Shown one piece after another: positions 1-7,976 of a DNA stretch of 64,000 bases (within the stretch, counting starts at the first letter, position 1; every line of letters begins with the position of its first letter). A model generated the notes under the pieces. That model was not told where the DNA came from, searched no databases, and saw only the letters and a list, made by a program, of their open reading frames with translations. A program made the position numbers and the translations under genes. Source of the DNA: JAGVSV01 sp050952845 (GTDB taxonomy: Bacteria; Bacillota; Clostridia; Christensenellales; Aristaeellaceae); NCBI GenBank assembly GCA_050952845.1, contig JBMNLP010000001.1:3286001-3350000 (forward strand). Direction: 5' to 3'.

Positions 1-921
1 AAGGGGTTCCTTGTCCATACAGGCAGAAGCATATGGAAGCACAAAGCCAAGTACCTGCTTATTCTGCCCGGGCTGGTTTGGTATGTGGTGTTCGCGTATG
101 TGCCGATATTCGGCCTGTCGCTGGCGTTCAAGAAGTACCTGGCTAAAATGGGGCTGTTCAGAAGCCCCTGGATTGGCTTGTACAACTTTGAAAATGTGTT
201 CGCTGACCCGGCGTTCGTGCAGTCCATCTGGACAACGCTGAGGATCAACGCTGGAAGGCTGCTGTTCGTTTTTCCTTTTCCCATCGTGCTGGCTCTGTTC
301 TTCAACGAGTTGCGCCTGGGGCGCCCGAAAAAAGTCCTGCAATCCATTTTTACCTTTCCCCATTTCCTGTCGTGGGTGATTGTTGCCAGCATCATGGTGA
401 GCATCCTGGGGCAGCGGGGATTGGTCAACTCCTTCTTAGGGGCAGTGTTCGGTTCCTCCCCCATCAGCTTTTTAGGAACCCCATCCTATTTTCAGCCCAT
501 CGTATACATCACCGACATCTGGAAAAGCGCAGGGTGGAGCGCCATTATCTATATGGCTGCCATATCGGGCATCGATGTAGAGCAATACGAAGCGGCGGAA
601 ATTGATGGCTCCTCGCGCATGCAGCGCATGTGGCATATCACGCTGCCCAGCATCCGCCCTACCATCGTCGTGTTGTTCATTTTGGCTGTCGGCAACCTGA
701 TGACCGGCGGGTTTGATCAGATATTCAACCTGAGCAACCCTGCCACCATTCGTGTAGCCGAAACTCTGGATATGTACATCTATAGAATCACCTTCCGCGG
801 CTCGGTGGACTTTTCCTTCTCCGCAGCCGTCGCCTTGATCAGATCTGTTGTCAACCTGCTGCTGCTGTTCTCTGCCGATCGCATCATCAAGAAAGTCGGC
901 GGAACCGGTCTCTTAGCTTGA
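1..921 (+). CDS. Sugar ABC transporter permease, LplB type (5' end outside window)
   Basis: The reading frame is open from the first base, so the true start lies upstream; about 306 residues are visible. It is an inner-membrane permease subunit of a carbohydrate ABC importer. Several hydrophobic segments are present, and the cytoplasmic EAA loop that contacts the ATPase is seen near codon 195 (EAAEIDGSSRMQRMWHITLP). Segments such as YVPIFGLSLAFKKY and the pattern FDQIFNLSNP are typical of the LplB/binding-protein-dependent permease family. It is the first member of a rightward cluster with a second permease, a GH51 arabinofuranosidase and a barrel protein, so the imported substrate is probably an arabinose-containing oligosaccharide (inference). 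The binding protein is presumably upstream of the window. Confidence 0.9.
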   Translation, partial: KGFLVHTGRSIWKHKAKYLLILPGLVWYVVFAYVPIFGLSLAFKKYLAKMGLFRSPWIGLYNFENVFADPAFVQSIWTTLRINAGRLLFVFPFPIVLALFFNELRLGRPKKVLQSIFTFPHFLSWVIVASIMVSILGQRGLVNSFLGAVFGSSPISFLGTPSYFQPIVYITDIWKSAGWSAIIYMAAISGIDVEQYEAAEIDGSSRMQRMWHITLPSIRPTIVVLFILAVGNLMTGGFDQIFNLSNPATIRVAETLDMYIYRITFRGSVDFSFSAAVALIRSVVNLLLLFSADRIIKKVGGTGLLA

Positions 922-941
922 TTGGCACAAGGAGGTATATG

Positions 942-1832
942 ATGCAAGTGAAGAAATCGCGCGCATATCATCGGGATAGGTTTGAATTGCTGGATGGCAT
1001 CATACTGATTGTGCTGCTCATCATGGCGGCGATGATCGTTGTGCCCTTTATCAGCGTGATTGCCATCTCCTTTGCCACGCAGAAGGAGGCGCTGGAAAGC
1101 CCGCTGCTGTTGTTTCCCACCAAGCCCACCATCGATAACTACTACCGGTTGTTTCAGGATCCCCGCATCGTCATTGGCTACAAGACAACCTTGTTAATTC
1201 TGGTGTTGGGCGTTCCCCTCAACCTGTTTCTGACCACCAGCATGGCCTATGGGCTGATCCGCACGGATTATCCCGGGTCCAAGTTTATTTTCTACGCAGT
1301 ACTGCTCACCATGCTGTTTAACGGCGGCATTGTGCCCATGTACCTGCTGATGTTGCAGCTTGGACTCACAAAAAATATATGGTCGGTTATATTGGCTTAT
1401 GGGGTGAACACCTTTTACTTTATCATCATGCGCACCTATCTGACGTCACTGCCCGAATCCCTCATCGAATCGGCAAGGATTGACGGCGCGGGCGAGTGGC
1501 GCATCCTGTTCCAGATTATCCTGCCCCTTGCCAAGCCCATCATGGCTACGGTGTTGCTGTTCTACGCGGTGGACAGGTGGAACGAGTGGTTCAACTCCAT
1601 GATTTTCCTTCGCAGAAACGACCTGATCCCCCTGCAGCTGGTGCTGCGGAACATCGTCATGGACACCGTCATTGTCGATTCCCTGTCCATAGCGGGGCCG
1701 CGTATCCCAAGGTTTACGGAAGGCATCCAGAACGCCACCATCATGGTGACCATGCTTCCCATCATGTGCGTGTTCCCTTTCCTGCAAAAATACTTTGTAA
1801 AGGGCATCATGGTAGGTTCCATAAAAGCCTGA
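942..1832 (+). CDS. Sugar ABC transporter permease, YtcP/AraQ type
   Basis: Second permease of the importer, 296 residues. The start at 942 is chosen because GGAGG at 931-935 gives a spacing of 6; the ATG at 939 is in frame but only 3 bases from the ribosome binding site. It has an N-terminal cytoplasmic stretch, a first membrane helix rich in I/L/V, an EAA loop (ESARIDGAGEWRILFQIILP) and the family C-terminus YFVKGIMVGSIKA. It begins about 20 bases after the stop of the upstream permease and lies 15 bases before the GH51 gene, which indicates one transcript. Such permease pairs usually work with a shared MsmX-like ATPase encoded elsewhere; none is in the window. Confidence 0.92.
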   Translation: MQVKKSRAYHRDRFELLDGIILIVLLIMAAMIVVPFISVIAISFATQKEALESPLLLFPTKPTIDNYYRLFQDPRIVIGYKTTLLILVLGVPLNLFLTTSMAYGLIRTDYPGSKFIFYAVLLTMLFNGGIVPMYLLMLQLGLTKNIWSVILAYGVNTFYFIIMRTYLTSLPESLIESARIDGAGEWRILFQIILPLAKPIMATVLLFYAVDRWNEWFNSMIFLRRNDLIPLQLVLRNIVMDTVIVDSLSIAGPRIPRFTEGIQNATIMVTMLPIMCVFPFLQKYFVKGIMVGSIKA

Positions 1833-1847
1833 GGAGGATAAAACGTC

Positions 1848-3341
1848 ATGCAGGTCACAATCGATACAAAAGCAAAAGGGCACGTCATCAACAAGCATGT
1901 ATACGGCCATTTCTCCGAGCATCTGGGAAGGTGCATCTATGATGGCGGCTATTGGGCAGGTCATGATTCCCCCATTCCCAACACCCGGGGCATACGAAGC
2001 GACATTGTGAAGGCGATGAAAGCCATCCATGTGCCCAACATCAGGTGGCCGGGCGGCTGCTTTGCCGATGACTACCACTGGATGGACGGCATCGGACCTT
2101 ATGAGAAGCGCGTGCCCATCGTCAATGTGCACTGGGGCGGCCAGCTGGAGAACAACCATTTCGGCACCCATGAGTTCATGGACCTGTGCGAGCAAATCGG
2201 CTGCGAAGCCTATATCTGCGGCAATGTAGGCAGCGGTACCGTGCGCGAAATGCGCGATTGGGTGGAATACCTCACAGATGATGGCGATTCTCCCATGGCG
2301 CGCTTAAGGCGCGCAAACAACAGGGAAAAGGCATGGAACATTGAGCTGTTTGGCGTGGGGAATGAAAACTGGGGCTGCGGCGGCTTCATGACGGCTGAGC
2401 AATACGCTCATGAATACCGCAGGTACGCCACCTATGTGCGCAACTACAAGAACATGGGCAAAACCAACTGGTGGCAGAGCCCGGGCATCCTGAGGATAGC
2501 CGGGGGCGCCAACGTTGAACACTACGATTGGACAGAGACCTTGATGAAGTCCATACCGCTGCACCTCATGGGCGGTTTGTCCATCCACTGTTATGTAAAG
2601 CCCGGCGAGGAATCCAGCGGCACCGTTTTTTCAGATGACAGCTGGTATCAAACCGCCGTCAACACCTATGCAAAGGAGCCTCTGTTCCGGCGCAACATCA
2701 GCATCATGGACTACCATGATCCTGAAAAAAAGGTGGCCATGGCAGTGGATGAGTGGGGCATCTGGGTGGATAACGAACCGGGTACGGCGCCGGGCTTCCT
2801 TTTTCAGCAAAACACGATGCGTTCCGCGCTCTGCGCCGTGCTGATGCTGCACCTCTTTCACAGGTACGCTGACAGGATACGCATCGCGAACTTAGCGCAG
2901 ACCATCAATGTGCTTCAGGCTATCATCCTGACAAAGGATGACAACATGGTGCTGACGCCAACTTACCATGTGTTTGACCTCCTGAAGGGGCATCAGGGCG
3001 GGCGTTCCCTCCCCCTTGCCTGGGATGAGGCGCCGGACACCATCCAAAAGGGTTTGCCCCAGGTCGATCTGTCCGCTTCCATTAAAGAGGATCGCATCAC
3101 CCTGTCGTTGGTCAACTTATCCACAGAGCAAAACGCTGATCTGAGCCTGGCGCTTCAAGGCGCCGCCCCTTCATCCGCCTCCGGCAGGCTGCTCAGCGGG
3201 CGCCCCACCGATCATAACAGCTTTGAGGAGCCCAACCGGGTTGCCGTCCATGAGTTGGAGAACCTAAGCCTCCGGGATAAAAAGCTGTGCCTCTCCCTGC
3301 CGCCATGTGCCATCGCCTCAGTAGACGTCCATCTGGCATAA
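1848..3341 (+). CDS. Alpha-L-arabinofuranosidase, GH51
   Basis: 497 residues, the normal length for intracellular GH51 enzymes, with no signal peptide, so it probably acts on imported oligosaccharides. The TIM barrel carries the acid/base glutamate E173 in GVGNENWG and the nucleophile E302 in AVDEWG. RWPGGCFAD near residue 66 is a further family signature. A C-terminal beta-sandwich follows from about residue 390. The start has a GAGGAGG ribosome binding site 7 to 10 bases upstream. A second GH51 lies at 36313-37815 on the other strand; the two are clearly homologous but not recent duplicates. The enzyme would release terminal arabinofuranose from arabinan or arabinoxylan fragments (family knowledge). 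Confidence 0.93.
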   Translation: MQVTIDTKAKGHVINKHVYGHFSEHLGRCIYDGGYWAGHDSPIPNTRGIRSDIVKAMKAIHVPNIRWPGGCFADDYHWMDGIGPYEKRVPIVNVHWGGQLENNHFGTHEFMDLCEQIGCEAYICGNVGSGTVREMRDWVEYLTDDGDSPMARLRRANNREKAWNIELFGVGNENWGCGGFMTAEQYAHEYRRYATYVRNYKNMGKTNWWQSPGILRIAGGANVEHYDWTETLMKSIPLHLMGGLSIHCYVKPGEESSGTVFSDDSWYQTAVNTYAKEPLFRRNISIMDYHDPEKKVAMAVDEWGIWVDNEPGTAPGFLFQQNTMRSALCAVLMLHLFHRYADRIRIANLAQTINVLQAIILTKDDNMVLTPTYHVFDLLKGHQGGRSLPLAWDEAPDTIQKGLPQVDLSASIKEDRITLSLVNLSTEQNADLSLALQGAAPSSASGRLLSGRPTDHNSFEEPNRVAVHELENLSLRDKKLCLSLPPCAIASVDVHLA

Positions 3342-3438
3342 AAGGGCATGCATTGTCCTGTGCCTCATGGCTGAAACATAAAAACAAATACGATTGCGAT
3401 GGCTGCCGGTATCGGTGCTATCGCAGAAAGGCAGATCA

Positions 3439-5640
3439 ATGAGCATGTATATAGAGTCCGATCATTACCGGTTACAGTTTGCAGACGGCGGTGTGCAGGT
3501 GCTCCGGGGAGAGCAGCTGCTTTACTATAACAAACGCCCAATGTATGCTTTCATCAAGACAGCGCTGTCGATCACCGAATTCTACGACGCGCCCTATCAG
3601 CAAGTGAAACAAAGCAACAACGCGATCGTTGGCACCGGCTTGCTTCGGTCTCCAACAGGTTCTGAGCTGCTCTTTGAGGATCGTTACGAGCCGCAGCAGT
3701 CAGGGTTCAAGATCAGCAGAAAAGTCACGGTAAAAAAGAATGTGGATGACTATGGCTTTGCCACCAAAGTCGCTTTTGTCATGGCGGCGTCGGATGAAAT
3801 CAGAGACTATGACTATTTTGCGCCGGCAAACTGGTATAAACTCAATGAGTACGCCAAACCCCATGTCATGGGCTATGACCTGGACTGCGAGTATTTCTGG
3901 CGCCGGGAAGTCAACTTTACCCTGCCGCTGTTTGCTGCGCAGAACAGGGCGTCCGGTGAAATGGTCATGCTGTCGCGCTGGGCCGCCGATGTCACCATGC
4001 GGGATCACAACTTTGTGCAGTCCGAGCATATTGTGGACAGGAAGTTCACCATCGGCAGCATTGGCATCAGCAAACCGGAAAGCAAAACACTCAACTACCT
4101 TTACTACGGCTTTCCTTTGCGCAAGGACATCGCCACACAGCGCGACGGCCTGACGATCGACTATGTGTACCCCGGCGTGGACGGCCAGATGCCCAGGGTG
4201 GACAGGGGCTACAACATCGACTACATGATGCATACCAAAACCATGACCCGGATGTACCACCCCATGGAAGCGGGCTTTTCCCACAGCTACGCTGTCGGGG
4301 CTGACTTTGGGCAATATGACGATTACTACGCCATGATGCGGAATGCCTGGCGCAGGGTTTATCCTCGGCTGAAAGATCCGGTGTACGAAGTGGATCAGGA
4401 GCTGCAATATCGCAACTGCATGGAATCCCTCACCAAGCTCACCAGGCAATACGGGGATTCCTGGGGGCTGCCCTTCTCCTGCCAGCTGCCCCAGCTGGAC
4501 GTATCCAGCGTCTCCTTTCAGTTTGGCTTTGTGGGACAGCAGCCCGGCATCGGCTACCAGCTGATTCGCTACGGCGACATGGAAAACAAGCCCGAATCCT
4601 ATCAGAAGGGCCTGAACATCATCGACTTCTGGGTGCGGACCGCCATGACAGAGCATGGCGCGCCTGAAGTATGCTACAACCCCACCATCACAGGCTTTGA
4701 GCCCATGCCCTTCTGGACCAGGATGATCGCTGACGGGCTGGAGAACATCTTAGACGCCTATGTATACATGAAGAAAAAGGGCGAAGAAAAACCGGATTGG
4801 CTGGCTTTCTGCCAGAAAGCAGCCGATTGGTACCTGCGCATGCAAAACGAGGACGGCAGCTGGTACCGCGCCTATAACACGGATGACAGCTCTATGCGGA
4901 TGGATTCAAAAGCCAATACCATCAGCGTGGTGCGCTTTCTGATTCAGCTCTACTTAGTGGACGGCAACGATGCTTACAGGCAAGCCGCGCTTCGCGCCGG
5001 CGAGTGGGCTTATAATAATACCTATAAGCTGTTTGAATACCGCGGCTCCACCTGCGATAATACCGACATCACGGACAATGAATCGGGCATATACGCCATG
5101 TTTGGCTTCCTGGCGTTGTACGATTTAACAGGCGAAGCCAAATGGCTGGAAGCCCTGATCGGCGCTGCGGACTTTACCGAAACCTGGACCTATATGTGGT
5201 CCTTCCCGGTGCGCGTGCTGTGGCCTAACCACCCCTTCACCAAGAACCGCATCAGCGGCCAAAGCCCGGTCACGCTGGGCGGCGGCGGGGGCGACATGTA
5301 CATGGCTGCCTGCGCGTATATCTACTACCGCCTGTATGTCATCACGGGAGACGATCATTACAGGGACTATGCGGAGTTCATCCACAACAACACGCGCCAA
5401 GCCAACGACGTGGATGGCAGCTTTGGTTATGCGCTGCCGGGCTTGTCCCATGAAGGCGGCAGGTTTGGCGATCAGACCTTCTCCAGCCACTACCATTGGC
5501 TGCCCTGGGTCACCTATGTGGAGGTGGACCCCACCTCCAGGCTCTATGATACCTTTGGTGCGTACGATATCGCCGGTGCCGAAAAGCTCAGCCCGGAGGA
5601 ACGCGCCAAAAGAAACCGCATCTATGACAACTACGTGTGA
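3439..5640 (+). CDS. Large probable six-hairpin (alpha/alpha barrel) glycosidase-like protein, family not recognised
   Basis: 733 residues from the ATG at 3439, preceded by AGAAAGG with a spacing near 8; an in-frame start at 3394 has no ribosome binding site. No signal peptide. The first ~300 residues look like beta structure. The C-terminal half has helical repeats with aromatic-rich motifs such as WYLRMQNEDGSWYRAYN and a glycine run (TLGGGGGDMYMAACAY), as in six-hairpin glycosidases and epimerases. I do not recognise a named GH family. The operon position after a GH51 and two permeases suggests processing of the same imported glycan (inference). Its 3' end overlaps the convergent murI by 10 bases, leaving no room for a terminator. 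Confidence 0.75.
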   Translation: MSMYIESDHYRLQFADGGVQVLRGEQLLYYNKRPMYAFIKTALSITEFYDAPYQQVKQSNNAIVGTGLLRSPTGSELLFEDRYEPQQSGFKISRKVTVKKNVDDYGFATKVAFVMAASDEIRDYDYFAPANWYKLNEYAKPHVMGYDLDCEYFWRREVNFTLPLFAAQNRASGEMVMLSRWAADVTMRDHNFVQSEHIVDRKFTIGSIGISKPESKTLNYLYYGFPLRKDIATQRDGLTIDYVYPGVDGQMPRVDRGYNIDYMMHTKTMTRMYHPMEAGFSHSYAVGADFGQYDDYYAMMRNAWRRVYPRLKDPVYEVDQELQYRNCMESLTKLTRQYGDSWGLPFSCQLPQLDVSSVSFQFGFVGQQPGIGYQLIRYGDMENKPESYQKGLNIIDFWVRTAMTEHGAPEVCYNPTITGFEPMPFWTRMIADGLENILDAYVYMKKKGEEKPDWLAFCQKAADWYLRMQNEDGSWYRAYNTDDSSMRMDSKANTISVVRFLIQLYLVDGNDAYRQAALRAGEWAYNNTYKLFEYRGSTCDNTDITDNESGIYAMFGFLALYDLTGEAKWLEALIGAADFTETWTYMWSFPVRVLWPNHPFTKNRISGQSPVTLGGGGGDMYMAACAYIYYRLYVITGDDHYRDYAEFIHNNTRQANDVDGSFGYALPGLSHEGGRFGDQTFSSHYHWLPWVTYVEVDPTSRLYDTFGAYDIAGAEKLSPEERAKRNRIYDNYV

Positions 5641-6404
5641 GAATCCGTGATCAAATTGTAAAACCGGCGCATCTTTTCCGCTGCCTCAGGCCCTGCCGAG
5701 GACAGGAAGGTGACAGTGCCTTCCCGGCCCGGCGGGGCCAGCAGGCTGCGCTCCGCCAGGGCGCTTTTTAGCTGCTGCGCAGTATCCGTGCTGGCGTCTA
5801 CCAAGACGGCGTCTGGGAAAAAGCCGGCGATTTCATCCTTTAGAAAAGGATAATGCGTGCAGCCCAGCACCACGGCATCGATGGGTTCATTCAGGTAGGG
5901 TGCAAACAGGCGCTCTAAAAAGGCGTGCAGCCGCGAGCCCGTAAGCTCCTCCCGCTCGACAAACTCCATCAGGCCGGGGCAAGGCAGCGAGATGGTGTGC
6001 TGCCCGTGCCGGGCGTACAGCGCGGCGTATGTGTCGGTTTGAAAGGTAGCCGGCGTAGCCAGCGCCAGCACTTTGCCGTCCCGGCGCAGCCTTTGAGCGG
6101 CTTCCAGCGCCGGCTGGATGCCGATGACAGGCATGGAAAAGGCAGCGCGCAGCGCGGAGAGCGCCATGCCCGTGGCGGTGTTGCAGGCAATGACGATGGC
6201 TTTGACGCCCTGGTCCGCCAGGCGCTGCCCTGCCGCCAGCGACAGGCGGCGGATTTCCTCCCCCGGGCGGACGCCATAGGGCGCGTTGGCGTTGTCGCCA
6301 AAGTATAGATAGCTTTCGTGGGGCAGCATCGCGCGCACGCTGCGCAGCACGCTGATGCCGCCATACCCGCTGTCAAAAACACCTACCGGCGCGCTGTGTG
6401 GCAT
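5631..6404 (-). CDS. murI: Glutamate racemase
   Basis: 257 residues. It interconverts L- and D-glutamate for peptidoglycan synthesis in the cytoplasm. The family signatures are present: FDSGYGG at residue 10, the first catalytic cysteine C74 in ACNTATG and the second catalytic cysteine C182 in LGCTHYPFL. The start is the ATG at 6404. It converges on the barrel-protein gene with a 10-base tail overlap. A leftward promoter lies at 6454-6483 (TTGCAA, 18 bp, TATACT) and its -35 hexamer is shared with the divergent TAXI gene. Presence of murI supports a peptidoglycan-making Gram-positive host. Confidence 0.97.
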   Translation of the reverse strand: MPHSAPVGVFDSGYGGISVLRSVRAMLPHESYLYFGDNANAPYGVRPGEEIRRLSLAAGQRLADQGVKAIVIACNTATGMALSALRAAFSMPVIGIQPALEAAQRLRRDGKVLALATPATFQTDTYAALYARHGQHTISLPCPGLMEFVEREELTGSRLHAFLERLFAPYLNEPIDAVVLGCTHYPFLKDEIAGFFPDAVLVDASTDTAQQLKSALAERSLLAPPGREGTVTFLSSAGPEAAEKMRRFYNLITDSHT

Positions 6405-6453
6405 GTCCGTCCTCCTCTTCCGGCACCGTAGCGCCGGTACATGATATGTTTTT

Positions 6454-6506
6454 AGTATACTTTAGGATGTTAAACAGTTGCAAGATGTGACAGAAAGTTG
6501 TATATT
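6454..6506. promoter_or_regulatory. Divergent promoters sharing one palindromic -35 hexamer
   Basis: TTGCAA at 6478-6483 reads the same on both strands. Leftward it pairs with TATACT (6454-6459, 18-bp spacer) for murI; rightward it pairs with TATATT (6501-6506, 17-bp spacer) for the TAXI gene. Polymerase could therefore not occupy both at once. This is read directly from the sequence; activity is inferred. Confidence 0.6.
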
Positions 6507-6538
6507 AATGGAGAATACGATTTTAGGGAGGCAAGTCT

Positions 6539-7912
6539 ATGTCCAAGAACACAAAAATCCTATTGGCTGTAATTTTGATTGCAGCTGTCGCGGTAGGCAT
6601 CTACTTCGCGACACGCCAGGAAGCGGCGCCTGAGCCGACTGCCGCGCCAACTGCAGAAGTAACAGCTGAGCCGACAGCAGAGCCCACCGCGGAACCGACA
6701 AAGGAAGAAGCGACCGAGGAGCCCAAGGAAGAGGCAACCGAGGAGCCCAAGGAAGAAGCAACCGAAGAGCCTAAGGAAGAAGCAACTGAGGAGCCCAAGG
6801 AAGAGGCAACCGAGGAGCCCAAGGAAGAGGCAACCGAGGAGCCCAAGGAAGAGGCGACCGAGGAGCCCAAGGAAGAAGCAACCGAGGAACCCAAGGAAGA
6901 AGCAACCGAGGAGCCTAAGGAAGAGGCAACCGAGGAGCCCAAGGCTGAGCCTACCGAGGAAGCCAAGGTTGAAGAAGCCACGGCAGAGCCCGCAGCTGAA
7001 CCCAAGGCCGGCGTCCAAACCCTCACCATGGGCACTGGCGGCACCAGCGGCACCTACTATGCCTTTGGTTCCGAAATTGCACAGCTGTGGACAAACAACA
7101 TTGAAGGCATTGAAGTGGTGCCCAAGGTGACCGGCGCTTCCAAAGCCAACATCGTCTCCATTAACGACGGCAAATACCAGCTGGGCTGGTCGCAGAATGA
7201 CACCATTTTCTACGCTTACACCGGCGACAAGGACCAGTTCGAAGGCAAAGCGCACGACAAGTTCTACGCCGTGGCAGCGTTGTATCCCGAAGCCGTGCAG
7301 CTGGTTGTAGCTGCCGACAGCGACATCAAGAGCATCGCCGACCTGAAGGGCAAGAAAGTGTCCATCGGCTCACAGGGCTCCGGCACATCCATCAATGCGC
7401 TGCAGGTGCTTGAGCTGGCCGGCTTGACATTGGAGGACGTCGAGGAGAGCTGGCTTTCCTTTTCCGAAAGCGCCACAGCTTTCCAGAACCTGCAGATTGA
7501 CGCAGCGTTCATCACCGCCGGCATCCCCAACCCTGCCATCATCGAGATGAGCACCAAGCTGCCCGTGCGGCTGATCCCCCTGACGGATGACGAAATGAAA
7601 ACCATCAGCGAGAAATATCCCTTCTACATCCCCGTCACTGTCAAGAAGGATACCTACACCGGCATGACCGAGGACACCACCATCGCATCCACCACAGCGG
7701 TGATCATCGCCAGCAAGGACTTGGACGATGACCTGGTGTACAACCTCACCAAAACCCTCTTCGAGAAGAAGGATGACATGACCCACGCCAAGAAGGACGA
7801 GCTGGATACTACGTTTGCCGTGCAGGGGCTCCCCTGCCCCATCCACCCCGGCGCAGCCAAATACTACGCCGAGGTTGGTGTCGAGATCCCCGAGGCGTCA
7901 CAGGTTAAGTAA
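6539..7912 (+). CDS. TAXI-type TRAP transporter solute-binding protein with EEPKEEAT repeat linker
   Basis: 457 residues. An N-terminal membrane anchor or uncleaved signal (ILLAVILIAAVAVGIYFATR) is followed by a low-complexity linker made of about ten EEPKEEAT octapeptides (roughly residues 55-135), then a TAXI ligand-binding domain from about residue 158 (TLTMGTGGTSGTYYAFGSEIA). TAXI proteins deliver organic acids or amino acids such as glutamate to TRAP permeases. The domain is almost identical at DNA and protein level to the C-terminal part of 10260-11927. GGGAGG precedes the ATG. A terminator at 7925-7954 separates it from the permease. The linker probably spans the cell wall (inference). 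Confidence 0.93.
   Translation: MSKNTKILLAVILIAAVAVGIYFATRQEAAPEPTAAPTAEVTAEPTAEPTAEPTKEEATEEPKEEATEEPKEEATEEPKEEATEEPKEEATEEPKEEATEEPKEEATEEPKEEATEEPKEEATEEPKEEATEEPKAEPTEEAKVEEATAEPAAEPKAGVQTLTMGTGGTSGTYYAFGSEIAQLWTNNIEGIEVVPKVTGASKANIVSINDGKYQLGWSQNDTIFYAYTGDKDQFEGKAHDKFYAVAALYPEAVQLVVAADSDIKSIADLKGKKVSIGSQGSGTSINALQVLELAGLTLEDVEESWLSFSESATAFQNLQIDAAFITAGIPNPAIIEMSTKLPVRLIPLTDDEMKTISEKYPFYIPVTVKKDTYTGMTEDTTIASTTAVIIASKDLDDDLVYNLTKTLFEKKDDMTHAKKDELDTTFAVQGLPCPIHPGAAKYYAEVGVEIPEASQVK
6702..6945 (+). repeat. In-frame 24-bp tandem repeat encoding EEPKEEAT
   Basis: About ten 24-base units (GAGGAGCCCAAGGAAGAGGC with an ACC codon) with scattered synonymous changes. Because the period is a multiple of three, unit gain or loss keeps the frame, so linker length may vary between strains. 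Confidence 0.9.
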
Positions 7913-7924
7913 CAAACCGATCAC

Positions 7925-7954
7925 GGGGGGGACGCCTTCGGGCGCCCCCTTTTT
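7925..7954 (+). terminator. Rho-independent terminator between TAXI gene and permease
   Basis: GGGGG, a bulged A and CGCC pair with GGCG and CCCCC around a TTCG tetraloop, followed by TTTTT. It lies between the stop at 7912 and the ribosome binding site of the permease, so read-through would set the binding protein to permease ratio. Confidence 0.85.
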
Positions 7955-7976
7955 ACATGTAAAGGAGTGTGTGCCG

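Noticed and set aside
6560..7255. Minus-strand frames opposite the EEPKEEAT tract
   Set aside because: Shadow of the in-frame 24-bp repeats with leucine/glycine low complexity.
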